DNA of 32,731 nucleotides from Bacteroidota bacterium (lineage in GTDB: Bacteria; Bacteroidota; Bacteroidia; Chitinophagales; Chitinophagaceae), in assembly GCA_013287475.1 (NCBI GenBank), contig JABDDT010000034.1, forward strand, positions 1-32,731, in the 5' to 3' direction. Every line of letters begins with the position of its first letter. Positions within the stretch are counted from its first letter, which is position 1. The translations under genes and the position numbers were made by a program. This document shows positions 19,056 through 28,274 of the stretch, in pieces. The notes under the pieces were generated by a model. That model was not told the origin of the DNA and made no database searches. It saw only the letters and a program-made list of their open reading frames with translations.

Positions 19056-19285
19056 ATTATCTCATGAACCTGTAACACGTCCCCGGTCAACTACTCATGG
19101 CTTTGATTTATATATAAACCCTTACGCCTCCTCGAATTTCTACTACATCAAAATCCCTTAATTACGTACATTTTATTCACATGATGTTCTATTTATTAGA
19201 CGTGCAACATGTTGTTTCTTTATGTTTCAAAACAAATGAAGGTCGTTATCCTGGTCCGGAGCAGATCTTCTCTATTCCTTGCCTT

Positions 19286-19450
19286 ATGAAAAACATCCTG
19301 TTAAAAACAAATTACCGATCAACACCAAAGAGAGTCATTCAAGAATTTTACAGGATGTTTTTTAGAAGAATTGAACAAAACAGAATTATTTATGATTGCA
19401 TAAACCCGAACCCAAAAGACTTAAATAAATTCAGAAAAAACATTAATTAA
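19286..19450 (+). CDS. Doubtful small basic protein (54 aa)
   Basis: ATG 19286 opens a 54-codon frame with many Lys/Arg/Asn residues (MKNILLKTNYRSTPKRVIQE... to ...NKFRKNIN). The frame can be extended upstream to ATG 19181 (89 codons), but that extension looks less protein-like. No domain, signal peptide or clear ribosome binding site is visible and no neighbour supports it. It may be a real small gene after the regulator, or chance in AT-rich spacer DNA. Confidence 0.2.
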   Translation: MKNILLKTNYRSTPKRVIQEFYRMFFRRIEQNRIIYDCINPNPKDLNKFRKNIN

Positions 19451-19525
19451 AGCCCAATTACAACCAACCATCTAAGCCTTCGATCATGTATTAGCCTTAT
19501 GAGCAATCCGAATCTATGAAAAGTT

Positions 19526-19625
19526 AATGGCCATTGGATCTCGCAATTATTCAAATGCAAACCAGTCCAGAGAGTAATTTCAGAAAGTCAAAATCCAATA
19601 TCCTGATGAAAATCCAATGGCCATT
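19526..19625. repeat. 14-bp perfect inverted repeat with embedded direct repeats
   Basis: AATGGCCATTGGAT (19526-19539) recurs as its exact reverse complement ATCCAATGGCCATT (19612-19625), with 72 bases between. The outer ten bases AATGGCCATT are themselves a palindrome. The right arm overlaps a 10-bp direct repeat AAAATCCAAT at 19590-19599 and 19609-19618 (19-base period). The array sits 20 bases beyond the stop codon of the minus-strand GH30 gene. It could be a 3' UTR fold or a protein-binding array. Confidence 0.6.
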
Positions 19626-19644
19626 TATTTTAATTTTAAAATTC

Positions 19645-21093
19645 TCACCAGACATACGTGCAAACTGAACCGGCAGGCACCGTTGTAGTAATCCATTTCC
19701 CGTTGAATCTTAAATTAAAGGCACCTGGTGACTGGTCGTCATTTTCAACAATCAGCACTTTTTTTCGGGCGGGAGTTATAAAAGCTGCAGTTTGCAAAAG
19801 ATTGGTGACTGTACTGGATATTCGAACCGAACCGGGAGGTACAAATTTTGAAGCGTGTGCAACAATATAATATCCTACGTTTCTGGTAATGGAGGAACCA
19901 CTAATGGTCAGTCCCCCTTTGCAGGTGGTACAACCTCCGGGCGTATGGGGACCAAAAGAGGCATCGTTTGCAAGATTCCATTCAAGAGCATTCCGGCTCC
20001 AGTTTCGCATGGAACCAATGATCACATTTTTCACATGCCATTGCAGATCTCCGGCAAAATTTCCTGTGGATGCGGTGTATTGTTCAGTAAAATATAATTG
20101 TTTATTAGGATACAGGTTATGTACCTGACTCAATGCACTGATATCGCCAGCGTACAAATGAAAGGCAGAACCATTTACAAAAGCATTTGCTGTGGCATCG
20201 CCTAAAACAGCTTCCGGATAATCAGGCCTGTCACAATTGTGATCGTAAACAACAATTTTAGTTGTGATTCCGGCAGATTGAAAGGCCGCACCAAGATAGT
20301 TTTTTATGTAAGATGTTTCATCAGCAGCCTGCATGACCATACTCGGATTATTGTTGGGATTAAGCGGTTCATTTTGAGGTGTAATGGCATCAATGGTAAT
20401 TCCGTTTAATTTCATTTGCTGAATATATTTTACAAAATATTGCGCATATGAACTGTAATAGTTTGTAAGCAAACTTCCGCCAACAGAGTTGTTGTTATCC
20501 TTCATCCAGACCGGCGCACTCCATGGAGCGGCAATAATTTTTATGGTTGGGTTAATGGCAACAATCTGTTTTAGAATCGGAATTAAATCGGTTGAATCAG
20601 GAGCAAGGCTAAAATGAACAAGACCCGTATCTGTTTGTCCCGAAGGCATATCATCATAGCTAAAAACAGAAGCATTCAGATCAGAAGATCCTATGGAAAG
20701 ACGCAGATAACTGATACCCATCGAGAGACTGTCAGTTCCAAATAACTCCTTCAGCAATGAAGCCTTGCTGCCTGCATCCATTTGATTTATTACATAGGCG
20801 CTTCCTCCTGTCAGTGTAAAGCCAAAACCATCAATGGTTTGAAATGTTTGAGTGCTGTCCACATCGATAAAGGGATTAGAATTAGCATTTGTGCCAAATA
20901 TCAATGACACATTTTGTTTTTGCAATAATACCGTCTGATCTCCTTTTGTGAGCCAATAACTCACGTCACTGGGTTGATTGTTTGCCGGCGGGGTAGTGCC
21001 ACCGCTGTTACCCGAATTGTTGTCTCTTGAACATGAAAACAGGGTAAGGAAACTGCTTATAAAAATAAAGAATGCTATCACGGTTCTCATCAT
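19645..21093 (-). CDS. GH30-family glycoside hydrolase lipoprotein
   Basis: A surface or periplasmic lipoprotein of about 482 residues. The signal peptide MMRTVIAFFIFISSFLTLFSC ends in a lipobox, and a Gly/Pro/Asn-rich linker precedes the GH30 (beta/alpha)8 barrel. In the longer version starting at 21126, the family hallmarks are FQTIDGFGFTLTGGSA (about 95-110), APWSAPVWMKDN, acid/base E253 in TPQNEPLN and nucleophile E348 in YFTEQYT. ATG 21093 is preferred because it gives a standard short signal; ATG 21126 lies 6 bases after susD. GH30 enzymes of Bacteroidota polysaccharide loci include beta-1,6-glucanases, and the wider family includes glucosylceramidases and xylanases. Which applies here is not decided by what I can see. 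It is the last gene of the sigma/FecR/SusC/SusD operon. Confidence 0.92.
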   Translation of the reverse strand: MMRTVIAFFIFISSFLTLFSCSRDNNSGNSGGTTPPANNQPSDVSYWLTKGDQTVLLQKQNVSLIFGTNANSNPFIDVDSTQTFQTIDGFGFTLTGGSAYVINQMDAGSKASLLKELFGTDSLSMGISYLRLSIGSSDLNASVFSYDDMPSGQTDTGLVHFSLAPDSTDLIPILKQIVAINPTIKIIAAPWSAPVWMKDNNNSVGGSLLTNYYSSYAQYFVKYIQQMKLNGITIDAITPQNEPLNPNNNPSMVMQAADETSYIKNYLGAAFQSAGITTKIVVYDHNCDRPDYPEAVLGDATANAFVNGSAFHLYAGDISALSQVHNLYPNKQLYFTEQYTASTGNFAGDLQWHVKNVIIGSMRNWSRNALEWNLANDASFGPHTPGGCTTCKGGLTISGSSITRNVGYYIVAHASKFVPPGSVRISSTVTNLLQTAAFITPARKKVLIVENDDQSPGAFNLRFNGKWITTTVPAGSVCTYVW

Positions 21094-21132
21094 GTTAGTA
21101 CTTTTTCCCCAAAATAAAATCATCACAAAATA

Positions 21133-22614
21133 TCAGTACCCTGGATTCTGGGTAAGATTTTTATTCAAAAGTAAATCTTGCTGAGGCACAGGAAAAATAT
21201 ACTGGTATTTATTTGGATTCATATTATAATTGAGATTATTACCATGAGAATCTACCTGAGTACTCATCAACGTAACGATATTTAATGTCCCGTTTGCATC
21301 GGCCCTTAGCAGATCATTCCAACGAGCACATTCAAATACCAGTTCCAGCTGACGTTCATTTAAAATTGCCATGGCCAGGTCACTTTGTGAAGTGGCAGTT
21401 GTATTAGGTAACCCTGCCCTTGTTCTTATTTGATTTAGTTCTGTAGTTGCCGCGGTTGTATTCCCCAATTGATTGTTTGCTTCTGCGGCAAGTAATATGA
21501 TATCAGCCAGACGTATAAGAACGATATCATCCGGAGAATTATAACCATCAGCATCAGGATATTTATTCATAAATGGTATAGGCTGACTGGGGTCCCATGC
21601 GTTAGGCGGCATAGTGAAAGCTGCACCAGGAATCTGCCAGTTTACAGTAGTCTGATATCGTGAAAGCGTGTCGCCCGCTGCCTTAAATGCATTGATCAGA
21701 TTTGCGGAAGCTATATCGCGTTTAGGATAACCATCGGAAGCAACGAAATCAAAAATTTCAAATCCAAAGAAGCCATATGCAATTGCATTAGCTTGCAATT
21801 CAAAAATGGATTCAACATTGTTTTTGTTCGCCACTCCCCAAAGATTGGCAAAATTGCCCACCAATGAATAAGTACCGCTATTTATAACCTTATTACAATA
21901 GGTAAGGCAATTAGTTTAATCACCCATTTGCGCATAGGTTTTAGCCAGCATTGCTTCAGCAGCACCCTTGGTTGCTCTTCCCAATTGTCCATTATAAGGC
22001 GTAACATCCAAAACACTGTCTGCATACTGTAAATCATTTATCATTTGCGCATACACTTCGGGGACTTTATTTCGTGCAGGGTATAAATTTCCTCCATTAG
22101 AAACAGTAAGAATGATTGGGCATTCACCCCATTCGGTAACAAGCCAGTAATAATGCAATGCGCGCAAAAATCTCGCCTCACCTAAAATCATTGCCTTTCT
22201 CGCACTCGTCAGACCAGGATCAGATATGTTAGGTACATCATCCAATACCGCATTGGCTGCTCTGATATCGTTATACAATTCCTGCCAGTCTCTTTGAACA
22301 TTGGTGTTGGACGAAGTCACAGTTGAAAAATATTCCAGCGGCTGTTCGGCGGTTACATTGTCACTGTTGATATAACAGTTGTCCGACTTTCCGTCCGTGT
22401 TCATGAAGTTATCATACTGATAGAAATTAGTATAATAAACCATCCAGTCGTATGCACCCGTCAGTTCGCTCTCAGCATCAGTAGCGGACTTGGGGAAATT
22501 ACCTGTTGTCAGGCTGGATTGCGGCGTTTGGTCTATAAAGCTTTTACTACACGAAAAAAGTAATAAAAAAGCTGCCGCAATGAAAATGCATTTGGAAGGA
22601 GTTCTCGCAATCAT
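21133..22614 (-). pseudogene. SusD-like lipoprotein gene interrupted by an in-frame TAA
   Basis: Would encode a 493-codon RagB/SusD family lipoprotein that caps the SusC transporter encoded upstream. ATG 22614 gives a lipoprotein signal (MIARTPSKCIFIAAAFLLLFSC) and lies 19 bases after the susC stop. Family features continue through both halves: EARFLRALHYYWLVTEWGECP before the break; DIVLIRLADIILLAAEANNQLG, LNERQLELVFECARWNDLLR and the terminal FPVPQQDLLLNKNLTQNPGY after it. Codon 233 (21916-21918) is TAA. Reading straight through it in the same frame gives MGD-stop-TNCLTYCNKVINSGTYSLVGNF, exactly the expected SusD continuation, so there is no frameshift or deletion. Either a recent nonsense mutation, a base error in the assembly, or (less likely) readthrough. 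An apparent restart at TTG 21864 would lack an export signal. Confidence 0.85.
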
Positions 22615-22633
22615 AAAAATATATTTAAGAAAT

Positions 22634-25600
22634 TTATAATTGAACATTCGCACCGATTGTAATGGTTCTGGCCGCAGGATAGGCTCCGGCATCCACGCCG
22701 ATCGAGTATAAAGTCGGACTCTGTCCGGCATTTACAGCCTGATTATTCGTACCCTGGCCAAAACTGTCCAATTCGGGATAATATCCTTTGTACTTCGTAA
22801 TAATAAACAGATTTTGTCCTGTCACATAAATTCGAAGACTCGCAATGCCGATCTGTTTTAATACTTTATCACTAAGCTGGTAAGACAGGGTTGCATTGCG
22901 CATGCGTACAAAAGATCCGTTTTCAACATATAAAGAAGATACCTGGCTCTGCAACAAAGCAGCGTTGGCTGCATTGGTTGTTCCATTGGCCAATGCCCTG
23001 GGTATGTCCGTAATATTACCCTGTGCCTTCCACCGATTTAATACTGCTGCGCTTTCATTTGCATAACCAGTCAGGTTTTCTATCTCCATCCTGGTTTCAT
23101 TATACACTTTATTTCCCTGCACACCGTCAATCAGCACTGAAAGAGAAAAATTTTTATATCTGAATGTATTGGTGATTCCAAAAATATATTTGGGCAATGC
23201 AGATCCCAAATTCTCGAGATCGGTTCCGAAATTTTCATTTCCTGACGTAGGATCAACACCCAAAGCTTTATATCCCCAAAAGGTACCCAATGAGTAACCG
23301 TTTTTAATAATCTGCGTGTAAATGGGGGCGTGGCTGCCACCAACAGTTATCGCCCCTGTCTGGTAAGAGCTTGTAACTGTCGTATCCATATTGGTGATCA
23401 GGTTACTGTTAAAAGATATGTTGAAGTTAATATCCCAGGTGAAGTCCTTTTGTTTTACGACGGCTGCATCAATATTAAATTCAAGGCCTTTGTTGATATC
23501 GTAACCAGGGACATTGATTTGAGTGATCGGACCACCGAACACCAGGCTTCCCTGCTGTGAAAATATCATGTTCTTAACCTTCTTATAGTAATAGTCTGCA
23601 GAAAACGTCAATCGCTGATTGAGGAATGTTGCATCAAAACCAATATTGGTTTGTTGTCCTGATTCCCATTTCAGATTTGGATTTCCTATTTGAGAAGTGG
23701 TTGTTACTCCCGGATCAGCGGTTGAACTGCTGCTATATGCATAGGGAGCGCCGGGACTCAACAGAGTGTAAGAAGGATATAATACAGTATAAGGGGGCAG
23801 GTTGCCTGTTTCACCCCATCCGGCGCGGATTTTAAGATCTGAAACCCAATTTACATTTTTCATGAAATCTTCATTTGAAACCCTCCATCCGGCAGATAAC
23901 GCTGGAAAAGTACCCCATTGATTATTGATTCCTACTCTGGATGTTCCATCCGCTCTGAAAGTTCCCGTAAATAAGTACTTATCATTGTAGGAATAATTAA
24001 TTCTGCCAAAGTAGGAGTTGGTTGACCATTCAAAATTTTGTGTACTTACGCTGTAATGGCTGCTTGCGGCATTGAGCGTTTGAACGGCACTTGTTGCAAA
24101 ACCCTGACCGGATGAAGATGAAAGAGCAATGGATTCTTCCAATGCAGAAGTTCCTACTACCACATTAATGGAATGCAAACCAAATACCTTGGAATAAGTC
24201 AACGTATTATCCCAGGCCCAGCGATTGGTTTCCGAATAACTGTCGTTTCCCTGTCCATTTATGCTGAGTCCGTATAAACTCTGATATGGATCTAAAAAAT
24301 AATCATATTTTGAATTTTCTATTACAGAATTAAGTTGTGTGCGAAGTTTAAGATTGTAAGGAAGACTGATCTCGGCATAAGCGTTGCCCAAAAAATTATT
24401 CCCCACCGTGTTATTAGTATTATTATAAATGTCTGAATATGGATTATCCCCGGAAAAAAACGTACTGTAACCATACACGCCCGGATGGGGAGATCCGACC
24501 GGCATATAGATGGGAATATATTCAGGCGTTACCAATGCACTGATAACGGCACCTCCGAATTGGGTAGAAGTATTAACGGGAACCGTTCTCTGATTGGTTC
24601 TGTTGAAGCTGATATTTGCTCCCATTCTAAGCCAGCTGGTAGCTGCCTGATCAATACTCAATTTTATGGAATAGCGTTTGAAATTTGAACCTACCATAAT
24701 TCCGTCCTGGTTCAGATAGCCAAAATCCATATAATAGGTTCCTTTTTCCGAACCGCCCGAAATGCCGGCGTTTACGCTCGTCTGCATGGCATTGTGATAA
24801 ACCAGATCCTGCCAGTTATTATTGGTTGTTTGTAAATTATAGTAAGAAGGAATGGTTGCGAGAAAACCTGCCTGTGTCGTATCAAATATTTCTGCTTCCA
24901 GATCAAGCCATTGCTGATTGTTTAAGACCGGTATCTTTTTAGTTATTTGTTGAATTCCCGTATAAAGATTTAAATCGACTCTGGGTTTACCCTTTGTGCC
25001 CTGCTTGGTAGTAATCATCACAATACCGTTTGTCGAACCGGCGGCCCCATATATTCCCGCGGCTGAGGCATCTTTTAAAATGCTTATTGTGGCAATGGTA
25101 TTGGGGTCGATGGATCTGATATCATTTGCCAAAACCCCATCCACTACATATAATGGTTCACCACCATTGGGAGAACCAATGCCCCTTATTTTCACAGAAA
25201 GATCACTACCCGGCATACCTGAGGGTACTGTAACCTGAACGCCCGGAACCTTACCGGTAATGGCTTCTACAGGACTTACAATCGGCCGGCTGGAAATATC
25301 TTTTGTAGATACAATGGAAATGGCAGAAGTAATATCTTTTTGCTTTTGTGCACCATAACCAACCACGACCACCTGATCCAATTGTCTTGTTGAAGGTGAA
25401 AGTTGTACATCCACAACAGATTGTCCATTTACTTTGACTTCTTTGGTTTCATCACCGATATAGGAAATAACCAGTACGGCATCATCCGGAACAGTCAGGA
25501 TATAAACACCATTGTTATCAGTAAGTGTTCCAATAGAAGTGCCTTTAACGGTAATGCTGACACCTGGTAGTGCTTCTCCATTCAGACCGGTGACTTTCCC

Positions 25601-25993
25601 GGTTATTCGTAAACTCTGCATTACCTGTGTTGAAGAAATTACGACAATCAGGTTATTGTCAAGCATTTTGTATGTTAGATCTGTATTGGCGAAAATTTTA
25701 TTCAAAACGTCTTTGATAGGAGACCCGTTGAAATCAACATCTACTTTTCTCTTTAATGAATTAAGATCATAGTTGTACAGGAATCTGAATTCTCCTTCTT
25801 TTTCAATTTTATTAAGTACTTTTTGAATTTCCACTTGTCGCATGTTCAGTGTGATCGATCCTTGCGCAAAAACACCTGCATGGGCTCCTATAACCGCAAG
25901 CAGAATTAACATAAAGGAAAGTTTCATGATGATAAGCAATTTAAAGAGCATGTTCCGGTTATTGCTCCTGGAAGGAGTGGGTAATTTTTTCAT
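22634..25993 (-). CDS. SusC-like TonB-dependent transporter with N-terminal STN signalling domain
   Basis: A 1119-residue outer-membrane glycan transporter that probably also acts as a signal transducer. After a signal peptide (about 1-44, GVFAQ) come a secretin/TonB short N-terminal (STN) domain (about 46-117; ITLNMRQVEIQKVLNKIEKE to DNNLIVV), a carboxypeptidase-regulatory-like domain (about 129-205; ITGKVTGLNGEALPGVSITVKG), the linker QVVVVGYGAQKQ, the plug (about 220-335; VKIRGIGSPNGGEPLYVVDG, LKDASAAGIYG) and the barrel ending ANVQL. An STN domain contacts a FecR anti-sigma factor in the periplasm, and such a gene lies 38 bases upstream, so the domain and the context agree. The cognate susD follows directly. 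Substrate is unknown; the only linked enzyme is GH30. Confidence 0.96.
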   Translation of the reverse strand: MKKLPTPSRSNNRNMLFKLLIIMKLSFMLILLAVIGAHAGVFAQGSITLNMRQVEIQKVLNKIEKEGEFRFLYNYDLNSLKRKVDVDFNGSPIKDVLNKIFANTDLTYKMLDNNLIVVISSTQVMQSLRITGKVTGLNGEALPGVSITVKGTSIGTLTDNNGVYILTVPDDAVLVISYIGDETKEVKVNGQSVVDVQLSPSTRQLDQVVVVGYGAQKQKDITSAISIVSTKDISSRPIVSPVEAITGKVPGVQVTVPSGMPGSDLSVKIRGIGSPNGGEPLYVVDGVLANDIRSIDPNTIATISILKDASAAGIYGAAGSTNGIVMITTKQGTKGKPRVDLNLYTGIQQITKKIPVLNNQQWLDLEAEIFDTTQAGFLATIPSYYNLQTTNNNWQDLVYHNAMQTSVNAGISGGSEKGTYYMDFGYLNQDGIMVGSNFKRYSIKLSIDQAATSWLRMGANISFNRTNQRTVPVNTSTQFGGAVISALVTPEYIPIYMPVGSPHPGVYGYSTFFSGDNPYSDIYNNTNNTVGNNFLGNAYAEISLPYNLKLRTQLNSVIENSKYDYFLDPYQSLYGLSINGQGNDSYSETNRWAWDNTLTYSKVFGLHSINVVVGTSALEESIALSSSSGQGFATSAVQTLNAASSHYSVSTQNFEWSTNSYFGRINYSYNDKYLFTGTFRADGTSRVGINNQWGTFPALSAGWRVSNEDFMKNVNWVSDLKIRAGWGETGNLPPYTVLYPSYTLLSPGAPYAYSSSSTADPGVTTTSQIGNPNLKWESGQQTNIGFDATFLNQRLTFSADYYYKKVKNMIFSQQGSLVFGGPITQINVPGYDINKGLEFNIDAAVVKQKDFTWDINFNISFNSNLITNMDTTVTSSYQTGAITVGGSHAPIYTQIIKNGYSLGTFWGYKALGVDPTSGNENFGTDLENLGSALPKYIFGITNTFRYKNFSLSVLIDGVQGNKVYNETRMEIENLTGYANESAAVLNRWKAQGNITDIPRALANGTTNAANAALLQSQVSSLYVENGSFVRMRNATLSYQLSDKVLKQIGIASLRIYVTGQNLFIITKYKGYYPELDSFGQGTNNQAVNAGQSPTLYSIGVDAGAYPAARTITIGANVQL

Positions 25994-26031
25994 ATGTTTA
26001 CTTTTAGCGATTAGTAGTAAAAAACCCGAGC

Positions 26032-27153
26032 TTATTTTTTGTATAAATTAATTTCATTGTTATTGATTTTATATGAAAAATTAGCGGTCAGTTGCAATGC
26101 ATTCAAAGCCTCTTTTATTGTTTCATTTTCAAAAGCGCCTTTAAATCGATAATGCAACAATTCGTTATTACTGAATGTAATTTTTACATTGTACCATCGT
26201 TCCATTTTTTCGGCAAGCTCCTGAAAACTATCTCCATCGAAAACCAACCGGTTGTACACCCATGAGGTTTCCACCTTATTGCTGTCCGGAATGGTTTTTG
26301 AAACGGCAGCAATTGAAATCTTACCAACTGTTGTCGTGGAGTATTTGTCGGAAGTATCATTAACATGATGATGCACTTCAGTTTCCAATTGTTTACTGAA
26401 TATGAGTTTCTCATTCGGTTTCAATATAACTTTTGATCCGTCAGGATAATCTTTTCTGCTGATTTCAATGATACCACGTAATAAGGTGGCTTCAACCGTT
26501 TCATCCTGGGGGTAAGACTTAATGACGAAGGCCGTGCCCACAGCTTTAATATTTAAGGAAGAAGCATGTACAATAAAAGGATGGCTCAAATCTTTCGCTA
26601 CATCAAAATATGCCTCTCCTTCCAATTCCACTTCACGCGTGTTTTTATTATAAGTGTTTGAATAGCTAAGCTTGCTTCCTGAATTTAACCATACCTGGGA
26701 TCCATCGGGTAGCATCAATTTTGTTCTCGCACCGGACTTGGAAATAATTTCATTTGATTTTTCAACGATATTTTCAACCTCAATCTTTGGGCGGTGAAAA
26801 TAGTAAAAGCTTACACCCGCCAAAGACACAATGCATGCAACGATGGCTGCATATTGAACCCATTTGAATTGTGAGCGGATGATTCCAGTCCTTATTTGGG
26901 GGGAGGAACTGAGATCAATATTGTATTCACTGTTCTCTATGATTCTGCGAAATCTCGTCTCATAATCAAAAGACGCATCTCCATCTCCTTCTTTTGAATC
27001 ATGATGAAGGAAAAAATAAGAATGAAGAATATCAAACAGGTGCTGATTGTCAGGATGTTTTTGCAATGATTCCTGCAACTCATTTGATTCGGCAGCAGAT
27101 ATCTCCCCTGATAATTGGCGGGCAATCAAAAACCATATGCGGTTATCTTCCAT
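26032..27153 (-). CDS. FecR-family anti-sigma factor
   Basis: A 373-residue single-pass inner-membrane regulator. The N-terminal cytoplasmic part (1-90; NRIWFLIARQLSGEISAAESNELQE) would hold the ECF sigma factor. One membrane helix follows (about 95-118; WVQYAAIVACIVSLAGVSFYYF). The periplasmic FecR domain comes next (about 138-235; RTKLMLPDGSQVWLNSGSKLSY, REVELEGEAYFDVAKD, PFIVHASSLNIKAVGTAFVI), then the C-terminal DUF4974 domain (LVFDGDSFQELAEKMERWYNV to INNNEINLYKK). It should receive the signal from the STN domain of the SusC encoded downstream and release the sigma factor encoded 63 bases upstream. This order is the standard Bacteroidota trans-envelope circuit. Confidence 0.96.
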   Translation of the reverse strand: MEDNRIWFLIARQLSGEISAAESNELQESLQKHPDNQHLFDILHSYFFLHHDSKEGDGDASFDYETRFRRIIENSEYNIDLSSSPQIRTGIIRSQFKWVQYAAIVACIVSLAGVSFYYFHRPKIEVENIVEKSNEIISKSGARTKLMLPDGSQVWLNSGSKLSYSNTYNKNTREVELEGEAYFDVAKDLSHPFIVHASSLNIKAVGTAFVIKSYPQDETVEATLLRGIIEISRKDYPDGSKVILKPNEKLIFSKQLETEVHHHVNDTSDKYSTTTVGKISIAAVSKTIPDSNKVETSWVYNRLVFDGDSFQELAEKMERWYNVKITFSNNELLHYRFKGAFENETIKEALNALQLTANFSYKINNNEINLYKK

Positions 27154-27216
27154 GTTAGATGGTCCTGAATAATACAGACAGGAAAATTCGACTTGTCTAC
27201 TAAGAGAAAGACTGAA

Positions 27217-27831
27217 TTATTTTCGGATACCCCCAGATTTGACTTTGTTCACGGGCTGATAGTCGAAATCAGGTTTAAGTGCAAGCGCGATTTTCTTTAT
27301 CGCAATCGCAATTTGAACATCGATTGTGTTCACTGAAATATTTAAAATATCGGAAACTTCTTTATACTTTAACCCATCCTCCCGAATTAATTTAAAAATC
27401 ATTTTACACCGCGGAGGCAGGGCCTCCACCTGATGTTGAATTTTACGGTACATTTCTGCAGTTATCATGAGTTCCTCAGGTGTTATCGTGGATTTATACA
27501 GATCTATATTAATGTTGTCAAAAGGCTCAAACAAATTCTCTTTGGCTTTTTTTGATAAATAATTGAGCGAGGTATTTTTCGTAGCGATATATAAATAAAC
27601 ACGCAGATTCTTTATTGCAGAAAGATTTTCTTTTTGCTGCCAGATTTTGATAAAAACATCTTCCGCGATTTCTTCTGCGGCTTCTTTGGTTTTGACTAAG
27701 GACAGTGAAAACTGGTATAATCTTTTATAAAACTGGTAGTAAATTTTCTTAAAAGCTTCTTCATCACCATCAGCAGCGTGTTGTTGGATAATAAATAAAT
27801 AGGAGTCCGAAAAAGTGCTGCTTTTTTTCAT
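27217..27831 (-). CDS. ECF RNA polymerase sigma-70 factor
   Basis: A 204-residue extracytoplasmic-function sigma factor. Region 2 (about 25-95) contains FKKIYYQFYKRLYQFSLSLV, AAEEIAEDVFIKIWQQKENL and the promoter-melting segment NLRVYLYIATKNTSLNYL. Region 4 (about 130-185) contains ALPPRCKMIFKLIREDGLKYKEVSDILNISVNTIDVQIAIAIKKI, a helix-turn-helix that reads the -35 element. It belongs to the Bacteroidota FecI-like branch that sits before FecR/SusC/SusD genes. It is presumably held inactive by the FecR protein encoded next and, once released, transcribes this operon. The promoter was not identified. Confidence 0.96.
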   Translation of the reverse strand: MKKSSTFSDSYLFIIQQHAADGDEEAFKKIYYQFYKRLYQFSLSLVKTKEAAEEIAEDVFIKIWQQKENLSAIKNLRVYLYIATKNTSLNYLSKKAKENLFEPFDNINIDLYKSTITPEELMITAEMYRKIQHQVEALPPRCKMIFKLIREDGLKYKEVSDILNISVNTIDVQIAIAIKKIALALKPDFDYQPVNKVKSGGIRK

Positions 27832-28274
27832 AAAAAAGGCACTGGTTCATTTAATTTACCTGCCAGTAATTTCTGCTAAATACTATATAGAAATAAGCAA
27901 TCGTACGTATATAGACAATTTAAATTCAATCAACGCTGCAATTGACCATTCACTAGTTTCAGGTATGGCAACTCCGGATCTTTTGGGAGAGGCGGGCACG
28001 AGCACTTTAAAAGAGTAGTCTAAAATAGATCTCATTATACAAATTTCCAAAACTAATATTTGGATATAGGAGAAATCCCCCATGAGCTGGGAATTATACG
28101 ATCAAAACTTCCGGATTGTATAAATTTTCTGAAGTGAACAAAATCCTTAATTTCACTAAAGGAATATGATGCTAAAGATGATTAAGAAGGATGGTGAAAC
28201 GATTTGCAACCAGGTTGTTTTTCTTCCTGTTAGGCTATAATCATAAAAACTTTATTAAACCAAAATCTACAATT
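27832..28274. other. Intergenic region between divergent sigma-factor and outer-membrane protein genes
   Basis: 443 bases holding the promoters of two divergent transcripts. On the minus strand TAGTTTTG at 28048-28055 fits the Bacteroidota -7 consensus TAnnTTTG, but no matching -33 TTTG was found at the right distance, so it is only a hint. Short open frames occur on both strands, none with protein-like character. No RNA gene recognised. Confidence 0.35.

Larger units (their letters stand above)
19056..19644. other. Long intergenic region downstream of response regulator and GH30 gene
   Basis: 589 bases between two convergent genes. It holds a weak open frame (19181-19450, with an internal ATG at 19286) and, at its right end, a set of related repeats at 19526-19625 (listed separately). 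No terminator hairpin of classical form and no RNA gene was recognised. Confidence 0.4.

Noticed and set aside
21133-21864. Treating the C-terminal half of susD as a separate gene starting at TTG 21864.
   Set aside because: It would lack a signal peptide, and the sequence between the TAA and this codon is also SusD-like, so it is the rest of one interrupted gene.
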